Positions 10,568-21,238 are shown, numbered from the stretch's first letter. The stretch: DNA of 64,000 nucleotides from CAYOSF01 sp964406605 (GCA_964406605.1 CAYOSF010000001.1:186001-250000), one strand, 5' to 3'. The notes: a model not told the origin generated them from the sequence alone. Program-made: numbers and translations.

Positions 10568-11457
10568 TCAGGCCAGGGCGTGCAGGCTGGCCAGTGGGTC
10601 CGCGTCTGGCTCGAGTGCGAGGATGCTGCGCATCCTGGAGATCTCCGCCACAAACCGGACGACCTCCACATCGCGGGCAGGGAGAAGCTGGAGCGTAGAA
10701 CGGCTGCCCGTAAGCTGGAGGATGCGCTGCGCCAGATCAGAAAGGCGAGTACCGGCGCCGCTGCCAACGTTTATTGGTCCCTGCTCCGGACATTGTGCTG
10801 CCGCCAGCAGGGCGCTGACGGCATGTCCGACCCAGAGGAAGTCCAGCACCTGCTCGCCGCCGTACATCTGCAGTGGCTCACCCGCGCGCGCGTGTGACAT
10901 CCACAACGGGATGACGCGATCGCGGTCGCGCGGTCCATACAGATTAGCGAATCGGAGGATCTGGCATTCAAGCCCACCGGCCCTTCGCCACGCGCGACAA
11001 TAGGCCTCCCCGGCGACCTTGCTGGCCCCGTAGAAGCTCTTCGGCAATGTCGCCGCCGCCTCGGCCACCGGCAGCGACTTCGGCTCGCCGTACACCTCTC
11101 GCGAGGAAGAGAACACCACACGCCTCGTCTTCGCAATCGATGCCGCCTTCAGCACGTTGTAAGTCCCGAGGACGTTCGTCGTCAAAGAATAGTCCGGGTC
11201 CTGCATCGCGCCCATGACATTGGATTGCGCGGCCAGGTGGAAGACGGCTTCCACTCCGTCCGTGGCGTGAAGCACAGCTTCGTAATCGCGGACGTCCCCG
11301 GTCAGCATAGCCACGGCGCCGGCCGAGAGGTGACCCTCCAGGTGCTGCAAAGACCCCCGGCTCAGGTTGTCGAGGACGACCACATCATCGCCGCGCCCGA
11401 CCAGAGCATCGACAAGATGGCTGCCCAGGAAGCCCGCCCCGCCGGTAACGAGGACCC

Positions 11458-11461
<4 letters not shown>
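10568..11461 (-). CDS. NAD-dependent nucleotide-sugar epimerase (GalE-like)
   Basis: A 297-aa extended short-chain dehydrogenase. It has the Rossmann motif TGGAGFLGSHL at residue 6, FHLAAQSNV, and the catalytic SSREVYGEP with YxxxK as YGASK. These are the features of UDP-glucose 4-epimerase-type enzymes. The GTG start overlaps the preceding stop as GTGA (11461-11458). It is the last gene of the glycan operon and likely converts a UDP-sugar for the glycosyltransferases upstream. Substrate specificity cannot be read from the sequence. Confidence 0.9.
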
Positions 11462-12537
<1,076 letters not shown>

Positions 12538-12639
12538 CGCGAATTCCTCCCCTTGTAGCTCGTAGCCATGGTCGTACGGAGCGCCGTCGCGGTTGTCGGT
12601 GGAGCGGCCTCCTGTCCGGGTCGGGCGATCACCGGCCGG

Positions 12640-13800
12640 CTAGACCCCAAGATCATCGAGGAATCTCCCTAGCACCTTGCCCGCGTCCAGGTACTCTCTC
12701 GCGATCTCCGTCGCTCCCGCTGAGTGACGGTCGTAGTCGCCGGCGATCTCCCCCAGCGCCTCCGCCGCTTCCGATACCGTCCTCACCGCAAACAAGCCCC
12801 GCCCGCAAGGCAGGTGCGTCCCGAATCCGGTGTCCTGCATCACCACGGGCCGTCCCGCCGCCAGGTAGGCGGCGCTGCGATCACTGAACCAGCCGGACCG
12901 TGTTGCCACGTACGCGTTCTTGCAGACGCTGAACTCTCCCATCGAAGCGCGAATATAGTCTCGGAACGAATCGAACGATATCGTCACCTCGTGGGCGTCC
13001 CGGACGCGCCAGCCTGACGCCGTCAGCTCGTCGACGGGCACCTTCAAGCCCGAGACTGCCACCTCCAGTGGCACCGACGCGGCAAGGGGGAGGTCTCGGA
13101 ACTTGGCGAATTCCGCGTCCTTGTGCCCGTACACCCGGCTCTCGAACTCGAACGGCTCGTACGACTGCCAGTTCATCACCGTCGTGAACGGGGCGCCATC
13201 GGTCTTGGAAACGCCCTCGCTCTCGTTCTGGTTGAACAGCCCGGGGACCACCGGGTGGAAGATATGGCGCCACTTCTTGCCGGCGGTCGGCGCCGTGCTC
13301 TCGCTGGTACCAATGCTACGCCCGGTCGTGTAGTAGTAGTCGTACGCAGGCAACTCATGACCCGTGGCCAGCCTCTTCGCCATCTTCATCTGTGTGAATC
13401 CGGGTTCGCCGTCGATCAGAACGCGGAGGCGGCTGGCCCGGGCTTCCTCCGCCCAGGCGCCGTGCGTGCCCATGTCCACGAACACGTCCGCGGAGTCAAA
13501 GGCGGCCCGGATCCGCTCCCTCGGCATGCCGTAGTAGCTGTCCGCACTGTCCACGTAGCACCAGTTGTCCTCGAGCCCAAAGCGCGAGAGCAGAGCGTGG
13601 AGCGTTGCCGTCCCGTAGGAGCAGTCGTCGCTCATCACGTTTCGCGACGGGTCGTAGCAGGAGTTGGCGTAGCCGCTCTTCTCCACGAAGTAGATGTCGT
13701 GCCCCAGCCGTTGGAACCCCACCAGGTACTGCAGCACCCAGGACATCATGCCGCCCAGCGGGTAGCGCACCATGTACGAGCCGAGGACTACGCGGGCCAC
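12640..13800 (-). CDS. CgeB-like glycosyltransferase, paralogue 1
   Basis: I choose the GTG at 13800, with GGAGGTGA just upstream and 4 nt after the previous stop, giving 386 aa; the open frame extends 54 codons further but overlaps the pyruvyl transferase gene. The N-terminus (LGSYMVRYPLGGMMSWVLQYLVGFQRLGHDIYF is family-like) matches a GT-B N-terminal lobe. The C-terminal lobe carries SGWFSDRSAAYLAAGRPVV, QDTGF and a regular IAREYLDAGKVLGRFL helix, as in CgeB/DUF3880-type glycosyltransferases. It is clearly paralogous to the genes at 14,698 and 15,892. Donor and acceptor are unknown. Confidence 0.8.
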   Translation of the reverse strand: MARVVLGSYMVRYPLGGMMSWVLQYLVGFQRLGHDIYFVEKSGYANSCYDPSRNVMSDDCSYGTATLHALLSRFGLEDNWCYVDSADSYYGMPRERIRAAFDSADVFVDMGTHGAWAEEARASRLRVLIDGEPGFTQMKMAKRLATGHELPAYDYYYTTGRSIGTSESTAPTAGKKWRHIFHPVVPGLFNQNESEGVSKTDGAPFTTVMNWQSYEPFEFESRVYGHKDAEFAKFRDLPLAASVPLEVAVSGLKVPVDELTASGWRVRDAHEVTISFDSFRDYIRASMGEFSVCKNAYVATRSGWFSDRSAAYLAAGRPVVMQDTGFGTHLPCGRGLFAVRTVSEAAEALGEIAGDYDRHSAGATEIAREYLDAGKVLGRFLDDLGV

Positions 13801-13804
13801 GCCC

Positions 13805-14701
13805 TCACCTCCGCACCTTGCCCGTGCTCCCGGCGTAGGCCGCGATGAACTCATCGCGCACAGCGCGCACCATCTCGCGGGCGCGCTCGAAGCACTTCCG
13901 GGCCTTTTCCCGCGCCTCTTCGTCCAGGCAGTAGTCCAGCGCGTCCCTGAGCGCCTCGTCATTGAGCGCGTCGGCCGTGAACACGACCGGCCAGCCTATG
14001 GTCTCGGCCTGACGCGCGACCTTGGCGCCGCCGGCGACGGGGTCGATCACCACGGGCGGTACGCCGTTCTTGATCGCCAGCACCATCCCGTGCAGCCGCG
14101 TGGTGACCACCGCGTCCATGCGCGCCACCAGCGACTCGACCTCCGCGGGCGTGCGCAGCCCCGTGCCGTTTTCGTCCATGCGCGTGTCCACTCGCACCAC
14201 GGCCATCTCGCGTGAGCCCAGCAGCCGCCGCACCGCGTCGTCGGCCGCCGCGTGCCGCCCGCTGCTCCCGTACTCCTCCTGTGGATGCACCAAGATCACC
14301 CCCACGACCGGAACGGCCGGCTGCTCCGACAGGAAGCTGATGTCGGGACGCGACGTCCGGGAGCTGTCCCGCTCCAGCAGCAGATCGAACGGATTCCAGG
14401 CCTCAAGCGGTTCCAGCATCGAGAGGTTGAGGCCCACCAGCCGGCAGCCGGCGAAACGGGGAAGAAACTCTGTGATCGGCCCGCCGTTTCCGAAGGGCCC
14501 GCAGACGAAAACCACATGCGTGTATTCGCCGGGCTCCACGGCCCGCCAGTCCACCCCGCCCCTGAATGGCGGAGCGTGAGCGACCTGGTACGGAACGCCG
14601 GCCTCGTCCAGCCAGCGGCAGGCCAGGTCCCGGGAAATGAGGTCGCCGGCGGTGGCGCCCCTCTGTTCGAAGCTGAACCATCCCGCGACGAGGGCCTTCA
14701 C
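13805..14701 (-). CDS. Polysaccharide pyruvyl transferase family protein
   Basis: The GTG at 14701 overlaps the previous stop as GTGA and has GGGAGG upstream, giving 298 aa; a much longer open frame upstream is out of register with the real neighbour. Features include FSFEQRGATAGDLI near the N-terminus, VVFVCGPFGNGG, and the C-terminal TTRLHGMVLAIKNGVPPVVI, where the RLHG motif is diagnostic for the PS_pyruv_trans (CsaB-like) fold. Such enzymes add pyruvyl ketals to surface glycans; some members transfer other groups. It is nested between two CgeB-like genes, so it probably decorates the same glycan. Confidence 0.88.
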   Translation of the reverse strand: MKALVAGWFSFEQRGATAGDLISRDLACRWLDEAGVPYQVAHAPPFRGGVDWRAVEPGEYTHVVFVCGPFGNGGPITEFLPRFAGCRLVGLNLSMLEPLEAWNPFDLLLERDSSRTSRPDISFLSEQPAVPVVGVILVHPQEEYGSSGRHAAADDAVRRLLGSREMAVVRVDTRMDENGTGLRTPAEVESLVARMDAVVTTRLHGMVLAIKNGVPPVVIDPVAGGAKVARQAETIGWPVVFTADALNDEALRDALDYCLDEEAREKARKCFERAREMVRAVRDEFIAAYAGSTGKVRR

Positions 14702-15891
14702 GCCGTGGCCTCCCGACTGAGCGCCGCCTTGTCCGCCGTCATCGCCTCGTCCACAAGGTGGCTCAGGACCTTGTCTGAATCGAAGTACTCCTCCGCCAAC
14801 GCCCGGGCCGCTCTGGCGTGCCGTGCGTAGTCCCTTTCCACGGCCTGGATGCCCTCGACCGCCTCCTCGACCGTGGTGAACGGAAGTACCCCCTCTCCCG
14901 TAGGGAACACCTGGCTGAAGCCCGTCTCCTGCACCACCACCGGCCGTCCTGCCGCTAGATAGCAGGCGGAGCGACAGCTGAACCAGCCGGGTTGGCCCAC
15001 CACGTACCCGTTCTTGGCCACGCTCCACTCCGCCTTCGACAAGCGAAGATATTCGCGGTAGGTTTCGAAATCTGGGCAGACATCGGCGGGGTCCACAACG
15101 CGCCAGCCCCTGTGCGCCAGGAGGTCGCGGGGTGTTCGCCGCGTCTTGCCCGTGTTCGCAGCGACCTCTAGGTGCGTCGGCGCCACCAGCGATGGCAGGT
15201 CGATGAAGCGCCGAAACTCCAGGTCTTTCTGACCGTACGTCCTGCCGGCAAAGGTGACGGCGTTGTAGCTCGTCCAGTTCATCACTGTGGTGAACACGTT
15301 CCGGCAATCCACGGCCGGCTCCCACTCCGAAAGAACGACAGGTTGTCTGGTCGGCCGCCAGCGGTGGCCACTGTCCGGAATCGCACCGGACAGCCGCTCT
15401 CCGAAGCTGAAGTGCACATCGTGCGCGTCGATCAGCTTCCTGAGGTCGGCCTGGCCGCGGGCCAGCTTCACTTGCGTGAACACGGGGTCGGAGTCGATGC
15501 AGGCCAGGCGTCCGGCCCTGCGGTACTCTGACGGCCGCTGCAACGTGTTCGACACGTTGATGAGCAGGTCGGCGGAGTTCAGGATTTCGGTGCGCTTCGA
15601 GTCCGCGAGTCCGAACCACTGCGGTCCCCAGGGGAAGCGGTAGGCCCACCGATCAGCCAACCCGAAGCGGGACATGACGTCGGCAAGGTAGCTGACGTTG
15701 AAGTCACACCCCCGGCTCACGCCGCCCTCCTGCGGATTGTATGGCCACTGGCCGGTGTCTTCAACGTAGTAGACATCGTGGCCCAGGCGGTGCAGGCCGA
15801 TGACGTACTGGAGATAGTCCCAGGTCACGCCCCCAAGCGGGTACTGAGCGATCAGCCCAGTGACGATGATGCGGAGCTTCGAAGCGCTCAT
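14698..15891 (-). CDS. CgeB-like glycosyltransferase, paralogue 2
   Basis: This 397-aa protein shares the full layout of its neighbours: N-terminal TGLIAQYPLGGVTWDYLQYVIGL with YYVEDTGQWPY, and C-terminal QPGWFSCRSACYLAAGRPVV, QETGFSQVFP, and a helical tail AEEYFDSDKVLSHL. It starts at an ATG directly adjoining the stop of paralogue 3. The domain order suggests a GT-B enzyme acting on a sugar-nucleotide donor. The three paralogues probably add successive residues to one glycan, which is inference from their shared operon. Confidence 0.8.
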   Translation of the reverse strand: MSASKLRIIVTGLIAQYPLGGVTWDYLQYVIGLHRLGHDVYYVEDTGQWPYNPQEGGVSRGCDFNVSYLADVMSRFGLADRWAYRFPWGPQWFGLADSKRTEILNSADLLINVSNTLQRPSEYRRAGRLACIDSDPVFTQVKLARGQADLRKLIDAHDVHFSFGERLSGAIPDSGHRWRPTRQPVVLSEWEPAVDCRNVFTTVMNWTSYNAVTFAGRTYGQKDLEFRRFIDLPSLVAPTHLEVAANTGKTRRTPRDLLAHRGWRVVDPADVCPDFETYREYLRLSKAEWSVAKNGYVVGQPGWFSCRSACYLAAGRPVVVQETGFSQVFPTGEGVLPFTTVEEAVEGIQAVERDYARHARAARALAEEYFDSDKVLSHLVDEAMTADKAALSREATA

Positions 15892-17103
15892 CTACATGAG
15901 CCCCGCTTTCTCCAGCACCTGGGACAGCACGCGCTCGGCGTCGAAGAACTCACGGGCAATCTCGCTCGCCGCTGTGGCGTGTCTCTCGTAGGCGCCAGCA
16001 ACCGACTCGATTGCGTCGACGGCCTCGTCCAGCGTCGAGAATGCCAGGAGCCCCTCCCCCGTAGGAAGAAAGCTGGAGAAGCCCGTGTCCTGCATGATCA
16101 CCGGGCGGCCGGCCGCCAAGTAGCAGACGCTCCGGTCGCTGAACCAGCCGCTTCGGGGGCGAACGTACTGCTCCTTCACCGCCGTCAGCTCTCCCAGAGA
16201 GTTACGGATGTAGGCGAAGTAGTCGTCCGGATCATTGATGGTGCTCGCGCGGATGGTACGCCAGCCATGGCTACGCAACTCGGCGATCTCTTCTTCGCTG
16301 ATGGCCAACGCCGCGAGCTCCAGGGGCAGGGGAGACCGTGAAGCCACGCCGATGAAGCGGCGGAACTCGAGGTCCTTGCTCCAATGCCAGGACTCGTTCT
16401 GCCAGGTGACGTCCTTGCGTTTGTGCCGCCACCTGGCGATGGTAGTGAGTGCGGTCCCAACCGGGGGCGCGCCCGCCGTCTGCCACCAGTCGGTGCAGAC
16501 GGGAGGAACCGTGGTCAGCCAACTGTGCCGCTCTGCTGGCACCAGGCAGTCGGGGGCGCCCAGGTTGCCGCCGTAGGTAAACAGGTAATCGTAGGCGTCG
16601 AGCTCGCGGATCTTCCCCTCATCGCCATTTGCCACAGCTACCTGGTCCGCCACCGGGTCCGTCTGGATGTAGATTAGGCAGCGGATGTCCGAATGCTTCG
16701 GGCGCAGTTCCTGGGCTCCGCAGACGTTGATGACGGCATCCGCCTCCCTGTACAGTTCGGCGAGGCCCGCCAGATCGCGCGCACCGTAGCAGCCATTGCT
16801 TGAACCGGGCTGGCGGAACACCCAACGATCTTCCAGTCCCAGGCGGTCCATGAACCTGGCCAGGTGGTCCAAGTTCGCCGCGTAGTCGGCGGTCCTGCTA
16901 TAGTCGATGGCACTGCGCACGTACCTGTCAGAGTCCTCGACGTACCAGACGTCGAAGCCCAGACGCCGGAGGCCGGCGAGGTGGTGCAGCGCCTGCCAGG
17001 TCATCCCGCCGAACGGGTATGAGGCCAGAAGACCCCATACCACGAGCCTCCCTCGCGTCGCCGGCGGGTAGCTGTTGCTCAGGTCTAGCTCAGAAACGGT
17101 CAT
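15892..17103 (-). CDS. CgeB-like glycosyltransferase, paralogue 3
   Basis: The 403-aa product has an N-terminal lobe (VVWGLLASYPFGGMTWQAL, DVWYVEDSDRYV) and a C-terminal lobe (RPRSGWFSDRSVCYLAAGRPVI, QDTGFSSFLPTGEGLLAF, EIAREFFDAERVLSQVL) matching the other two. No membrane segment or signal peptide is visible, so it should act at the cytoplasmic face. It lies 14 nt after the APH-fold kinase gene. The ribosome-binding site is weak. Family function is known only in outline (CgeB of the Bacillus spore crust). Confidence 0.8.
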   Translation of the reverse strand: MTVSELDLSNSYPPATRGRLVVWGLLASYPFGGMTWQALHHLAGLRRLGFDVWYVEDSDRYVRSAIDYSRTADYAANLDHLARFMDRLGLEDRWVFRQPGSSNGCYGARDLAGLAELYREADAVINVCGAQELRPKHSDIRCLIYIQTDPVADQVAVANGDEGKIRELDAYDYLFTYGGNLGAPDCLVPAERHSWLTTVPPVCTDWWQTAGAPPVGTALTTIARWRHKRKDVTWQNESWHWSKDLEFRRFIGVASRSPLPLELAALAISEEEIAELRSHGWRTIRASTINDPDDYFAYIRNSLGELTAVKEQYVRPRSGWFSDRSVCYLAAGRPVIMQDTGFSSFLPTGEGLLAFSTLDEAVDAIESVAGAYERHATAASEIAREFFDAERVLSQVLEKAGLM

Positions 17104-17117
17104 TCGTCGCTGTCTCG

Positions 17118-18149
17118 CTAGATGATGCCAAGGCGCTCGGCCTCGCCTCGCAGCTCATCGAAATACACCCTGCGGTGCGCGGTGAGTTCCAGGCTCTCCC
17201 CTAGCCAGCGCATGGGCCAGTACAGCCGCGCCGCTTCCAGAGCCTTCTCGAACGTCTCGGGCGCCCCGTTCGGCCAGCGGGCCTCTCGGTAGTTCTCCAC
17301 GCATTCCCGCTCGACCTTGTTCGGCCGCCAGCCCTCGATCAGGCTGGCCAGGTCTATCTCCCCCGCGCCCAGGGCAGCCGACTGCCAATCGACCGGGCAG
17401 ACGGTCGCAACTCGCACCAGGATATTGTTGGGGTAGTACTCGCCGTGGACGACTACCGGCTGGGATGAGGCCAGGCGGGAAAGAAGGGATTCGGCCCGCT
17501 CGCAGACGGCCGCAACCCACGATACCTCGGTGCCGAGCTGACGGGCGTAGAGCGCCGTGCGGCGTGCCCATCCCACGTAGTACTCGTGACTGTAGCTCCT
17601 GAGATAGCGCGCCGACTGTGGTGCTAGTTGCTCGCTTGCGGCGTGAAGCCGGCCTATCCATCGGGCGGCCTCCACTGTGAAGCTCGGCTCCGCCTTGTTG
17701 AGCGGCAGCCCCTCCACGTATTCGATGAACAGCCATGTTTCGCCGCTGAGGGGGTCCTCGTAGTCGCCGTAGTACTCCGGCGCCGTCGTCGCCAGCGGAT
17801 CGAGGACGTTACGGTAGACAGCCGCCTCATACGATGTCCCGCCCCAGTAGCCATGACCTGTATGACCATGCGGCACGCCGTACTTGCAGAGGACTCGCCT
17901 CTCGCTCCCGTCGGCATGGCGGCAGGTGATGACTTCACTCGGGAACGTGCTGCGGTACGGGTTGGGTTCCCGGCCAACGACCGTTACGCGACCGTGGCCG
18001 CCCGCGTGGGACGCGAGCACGGCCGACAGGCCCCTCTCCAGGTCGGCCAACTCCGGGAATTGAGAGCGCAAAGCGCGCTCGCCTGCCCTCCTCTTCGCCT
18101 GTTGGATCTCCAGGGCCTTGACCGTCACGAGACCAGTATCTCGGTTCAT
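17118..18149 (-). CDS. APH-fold phosphotransferase 1 (small-molecule or sugar kinase)
   Basis: I use the ATG at 18149 (343 aa); the open frame begins with a TTG three codons upstream. The protein has the aminoglycoside phosphotransferase/choline kinase fold: a helper KYGVPHGHTGHGYWGG region, WLFIEYVEG, the catalytic loop VVVHGEYYPNNILV near residue 250, and metal-binding PVDWQSAALG. The HGEYYPNN loop replaces the more common HGDxxxxN Asp by Glu, so the catalytic base position deserves checking. In a glycan operon the likely role is phosphorylation of a sugar or lipid acceptor, comparable to CotS-type proteins; not antibiotic resistance. Confidence 0.82.
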   Translation of the reverse strand: MNRDTGLVTVKALEIQQAKRRAGERALRSQFPELADLERGLSAVLASHAGGHGRVTVVGREPNPYRSTFPSEVITCRHADGSERRVLCKYGVPHGHTGHGYWGGTSYEAAVYRNVLDPLATTAPEYYGDYEDPLSGETWLFIEYVEGLPLNKAEPSFTVEAARWIGRLHAASEQLAPQSARYLRSYSHEYYVGWARRTALYARQLGTEVSWVAAVCERAESLLSRLASSQPVVVHGEYYPNNILVRVATVCPVDWQSAALGAGEIDLASLIEGWRPNKVERECVENYREARWPNGAPETFEKALEAARLYWPMRWLGESLELTAHRRVYFDELRGEAERLGII

Positions 18150-18158
18150 GTCATTCAA

Positions 18159-20144
18159 CTAGGCGTCCGACGTCTCCTGGCTGGCGTACCCGGAATGCGT
18201 GCCGGACCACCCCAGCTTGGCCAGGGCCCTCGCTATCCGCTTGCGGCGCTTTGAGATCTTGCGCATCGGCCTTCCTTCCCATTCCTGGCCCAGCGGCATG
18301 AGGAGCTTGGCATAGCGGGCCATCTCCTCCACATCGCGGAGGCTGAGTCGCGGCCAGCATTCCTTCACCGCGGCCCAGTAGGCAGACACATCAACGTCGA
18401 CGAGGTCGACAACGGGTGCCCCCCAGCCGGCTCTCTCCCAGTCAAAGGGAACCGTGCTCATCCCACCGCGCTCCGGTCGCAGCCGCAGGTTGAGCGCCAC
18501 AAAGTCGCCGTGGACCAGGGTTTGCGGCGTCAGTGCACAGACGGCTTCAATCTCCTTCCAGTGGGCCTCCACCGTGTCCCACTGGGCCAGGGAAGTCTCC
18601 AGCATCCTGCGCTCCTTGAGCGAAAGGCAGGGGCTCCCGGCCTTGGCGAGCACTGCGCGACGGGCCGAACGCAGGCGCGCCAGAAAGTACGCAGATCCGC
18701 GGTCGGGCAAGCGTGAAGCCTTGGCAGCCAGTGTGGCCGCTGCCGTGTGCATCTGCCCCAGCCAGCGGGCAGCGAGCGCAGCCTGGCCTGCAACGGGCAA
18801 GTCCAGATCTCCGAGGTCCTCCAAGAACAGCCAGGCGAAGGCCGCCTCCTCGGCCGGCACGGCGCCGTAGTAGCCTGCGGAAGGGACCGGCAGCTCCGGG
18901 AGGATCTCTTCGTAGATCATCCGCTCTGTGGTTGCATCGGCGTGCCTGCACCGTTTGGCGATGACTGCCGCATTGCCGGGCCCCGTGCCGCGGAGGCGCA
19001 GCACCGCGGACTTGTCGCTAGTCTCCACGATCTCCACGCGCCTGGGCGCGGCGGACTCCGGAGCCAAGGTGCGCCAGGCCCTAATGGCGCCGTTCACAAG
19101 AACAGCCTGGTCGGTGCCGGGTGTTCCCGCCGAGCCGCCGCCAGCGTGCGGTCTCGTCAGGATTCTCTCGCGCATTCCGTGGCCCCAGCCTGCGTCTCTG
19201 GTCGCCTCCGACAGCAGCGAATCGTAGAAACGCAGCTTCTCCAAGGCCCGTCGTTGCCACGGGCCGATAAGGTTGCTTTCCTCCCCCGGGATTGCGGCGA
19301 AGCACCGGAACATCTTCCCCACGTTGGCCAGGCGCTCAACAGCACGGCGGTCCAGCCGTGGCCAGCGGCCGTCAATCGTGGAAAGGTACGCGACGATGTC
19401 CGCTCGCGACAGATCGGCGGCAGGGACGCCCCAGCCCGCCGCCTCCCAGTCGAAAGGCAGCAGCTCGGGGCCCGAAGTGCTCCTGCGAACTCGGACGTTC
19501 TTGGGGTCGAAGCCGCCATGCACCAAGGTTCGTGGCATGGCATCGCATATCGTCTCTATCTCCTCCCAGTGCGACTCCATGGCGGCCGAGTGGCAAAGAA
19601 CCTTCTCAAGCAGTCGCGCATCGTCCGCAGCCAAGACCGGATTGCCGCGACTCTCGCTGACAATCTCCCGAGCGCGACGGAGAACCTCCTTCTGGTATTC
19701 AAGGCCGCGTTCAGGAAGCTGGACGGCCGGCTGCAAGGCAGTGGCGGCGGTATGGGCAAACGCCAGCCAGCGGCCTATCAGGCTGCGGTGCTCATCGGCG
19801 GCGGGCGAGTATCCCTCGTCGCCCGCATCTTCCAGGAATAGCCAGATGAACTCCCCGCCATCCTCCTCTGCCGCTCCGAAGTAGCGTACGCCGGAGACCG
19901 GTAGCCTGGGCAAGATATCCTCGTACACCGTTCGCTCCACCACCCCGGTGCTCGCTTCGCAGCGCTTTGCGATCACGTCCGAATGCGCCTGCCCCACCCC
20001 CACCAATCGGTAGACGGCAGACTTGCCGTCCTTGAGTTGGAGAATGGTCTTTGGGAGCGCCGAGGCTGATTTCACCGTCCGCCAGGCGACGACGGCGCGA
20101 TGCTCTGCCGAAGCGGCGATCTCGACGGGACCGCGGTTAGCCAT
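18159..20144 (-). CDS. Tandem double APH-fold phosphotransferase
   Basis: One 661-aa polypeptide holds two complete APH-type kinase domains (roughly residues 15-330 and 345-640). Each has a P-loop-like start (SAVYRLVGVGQAHSDVIAKR; SAVLRLRGTGPGNAAVIAKR), a YEDILPRLPV/YEEILPELPV helix, WLFLEDAGD/WLFLEDLGD, a catalytic loop and a DWE metal site. Loop 1 reads LVHGGFDPKN (Gly where Asp is expected), loop 2 LVHGDFVALN, so the first domain may be inactive. The ATG at 20144 has a good GGAGCG site. It arose by in-frame duplication, shared with the next gene. Confidence 0.85.
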   Translation of the reverse strand: MANRGPVEIAASAEHRAVVAWRTVKSASALPKTILQLKDGKSAVYRLVGVGQAHSDVIAKRCEASTGVVERTVYEDILPRLPVSGVRYFGAAEEDGGEFIWLFLEDAGDEGYSPAADEHRSLIGRWLAFAHTAATALQPAVQLPERGLEYQKEVLRRAREIVSESRGNPVLAADDARLLEKVLCHSAAMESHWEEIETICDAMPRTLVHGGFDPKNVRVRRSTSGPELLPFDWEAAGWGVPAADLSRADIVAYLSTIDGRWPRLDRRAVERLANVGKMFRCFAAIPGEESNLIGPWQRRALEKLRFYDSLLSEATRDAGWGHGMRERILTRPHAGGGSAGTPGTDQAVLVNGAIRAWRTLAPESAAPRRVEIVETSDKSAVLRLRGTGPGNAAVIAKRCRHADATTERMIYEEILPELPVPSAGYYGAVPAEEAAFAWLFLEDLGDLDLPVAGQAALAARWLGQMHTAAATLAAKASRLPDRGSAYFLARLRSARRAVLAKAGSPCLSLKERRMLETSLAQWDTVEAHWKEIEAVCALTPQTLVHGDFVALNLRLRPERGGMSTVPFDWERAGWGAPVVDLVDVDVSAYWAAVKECWPRLSLRDVEEMARYAKLLMPLGQEWEGRPMRKISKRRKRIARALAKLGWSGTHSGYASQETSDA

Positions 20145-20171
20145 GATCGCGCTCCGCCCTGGCCGCGTCCC

Positions 20172-21212
20172 TCACCCCGACCAACCCCTCTCGCGAACGA
20201 TCTTCGCAAGCCGGCCCTCGTAAACGGCAAGGTTCCGCATCGCATGATGTAGCCAACTGGTGGACTTCAGGCCGGGCACGTCCCAACTGATAGCGGCGAT
20301 CGTCCTGAACAGCACCCCGAAAGCGGCCAGCCGCTGCCGGTCCCCTTCGCTCAACACCGGCCAGCGCTCCGTGGCGACCGACCAATAGGCGTCCATGTCT
20401 ACCCAGACGAAGTCGCCGGCGGGAGTGCCCCAGCCAGCCGTTTCCCAGTCGAACGGCAGCAGGACAAGGTCCCGTCCGCCGTTGCGGACACGCACGTTCT
20501 TCTTCACGAAATCGCCGTGGACCAGAGTGAGGGGCATCCGTTCGCAGAACGCCTCCACCTCGCCCCAGTGGCGCTCCACCAAGTCGCACTGGGAGACGAG
20601 GGAACGAAGCGACAAGACGTGGTCGTCCGCCAGGGACGGACTCGAGATGCGTTGGAGGATCAAATCGCGGGAGGAACGCAGTCGCTCCAGATAGTGAGCG
20701 CGGCCCCGCTCCGGCAGGCGGTCCTTCAGTCCGTTGAGGGGAACGCAGGTGTGCAGGAGGCCGAGCCAGCGCCCAGCGAGAGCACGGTGCGCTCGATGGT
20801 CCGGCGAGTACCACTCCTCGCCGGCGTCCTCCACAAACAGCCAGCCGAACTCCCCGTCAGGTTCTTCAGCGGCACCGAAGAACTGTAGGGTTGGAACCGG
20901 CAGTCGAGGCAGGACCTCAACGTAGACCGCTTGCTCACGAGCGACGCTAACCCGATGGGTGCGCTTGGCAATTACGTTGGAGCCTTGGGGTCCCGCGCCG
21001 ACCAACCGGTAGACGGCCGATTCGTGCTTCTCTTTCAGGATCTCCAGCGTGCGAGGATCGGAGCGTCCCCGGCTGAACCTCCGCCACGTGATCACGGCGG
21101 GGTGCTCCTGCAGGCCTTCGCCGATGACTGTCGACGCCGGCGCCTTCTTCTCCCTCACAGGCCGATACTCCCGAGGAGATTTCTCAGCGCGATTACCAGC
21201 GCGCTGTGGCAA
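20172..21212 (-). CDS. APH-fold phosphotransferase 2
   Basis: Up to 346 aa from a TTG at 21212; a GTG at 21158 (VREKKAPAS) is an alternative, so the exact start is uncertain. The kinase domain has SAVYRLVGAGPQGSNVIAKR, YVEVLPRLPVP, GWLFVEDAGEEWY, the catalytic loop LVHGDFVKKNV and LPFDWETAGWG. The strong resemblance to both halves of the preceding double kinase shows that they share one ancestor by tandem duplication. It follows the ABC transporter gene by 26 nt. Expected substrates are glycan or lipid-linked sugars. Confidence 0.82.
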   Translation of the reverse strand: MPQRAGNRAEKSPREYRPVREKKAPASTVIGEGLQEHPAVITWRRFSRGRSDPRTLEILKEKHESAVYRLVGAGPQGSNVIAKRTHRVSVAREQAVYVEVLPRLPVPTLQFFGAAEEPDGEFGWLFVEDAGEEWYSPDHRAHRALAGRWLGLLHTCVPLNGLKDRLPERGRAHYLERLRSSRDLILQRISSPSLADDHVLSLRSLVSQCDLVERHWGEVEAFCERMPLTLVHGDFVKKNVRVRNGGRDLVLLPFDWETAGWGTPAGDFVWVDMDAYWSVATERWPVLSEGDRQRLAAFGVLFRTIAAISWDVPGLKSTSWLHHAMRNLAVYEGRLAKIVRERGWSG

Positions 21213-21238
21213 GAGCGCATTCTATTCATGCGGCACGT

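Noticed and set aside
17118..21212. APH-fold genes as aminoglycoside resistance
   Set aside because: They are duplicated, lie inside a glycan operon and lack any resistance context; a sugar or lipid kinase role is more likely.
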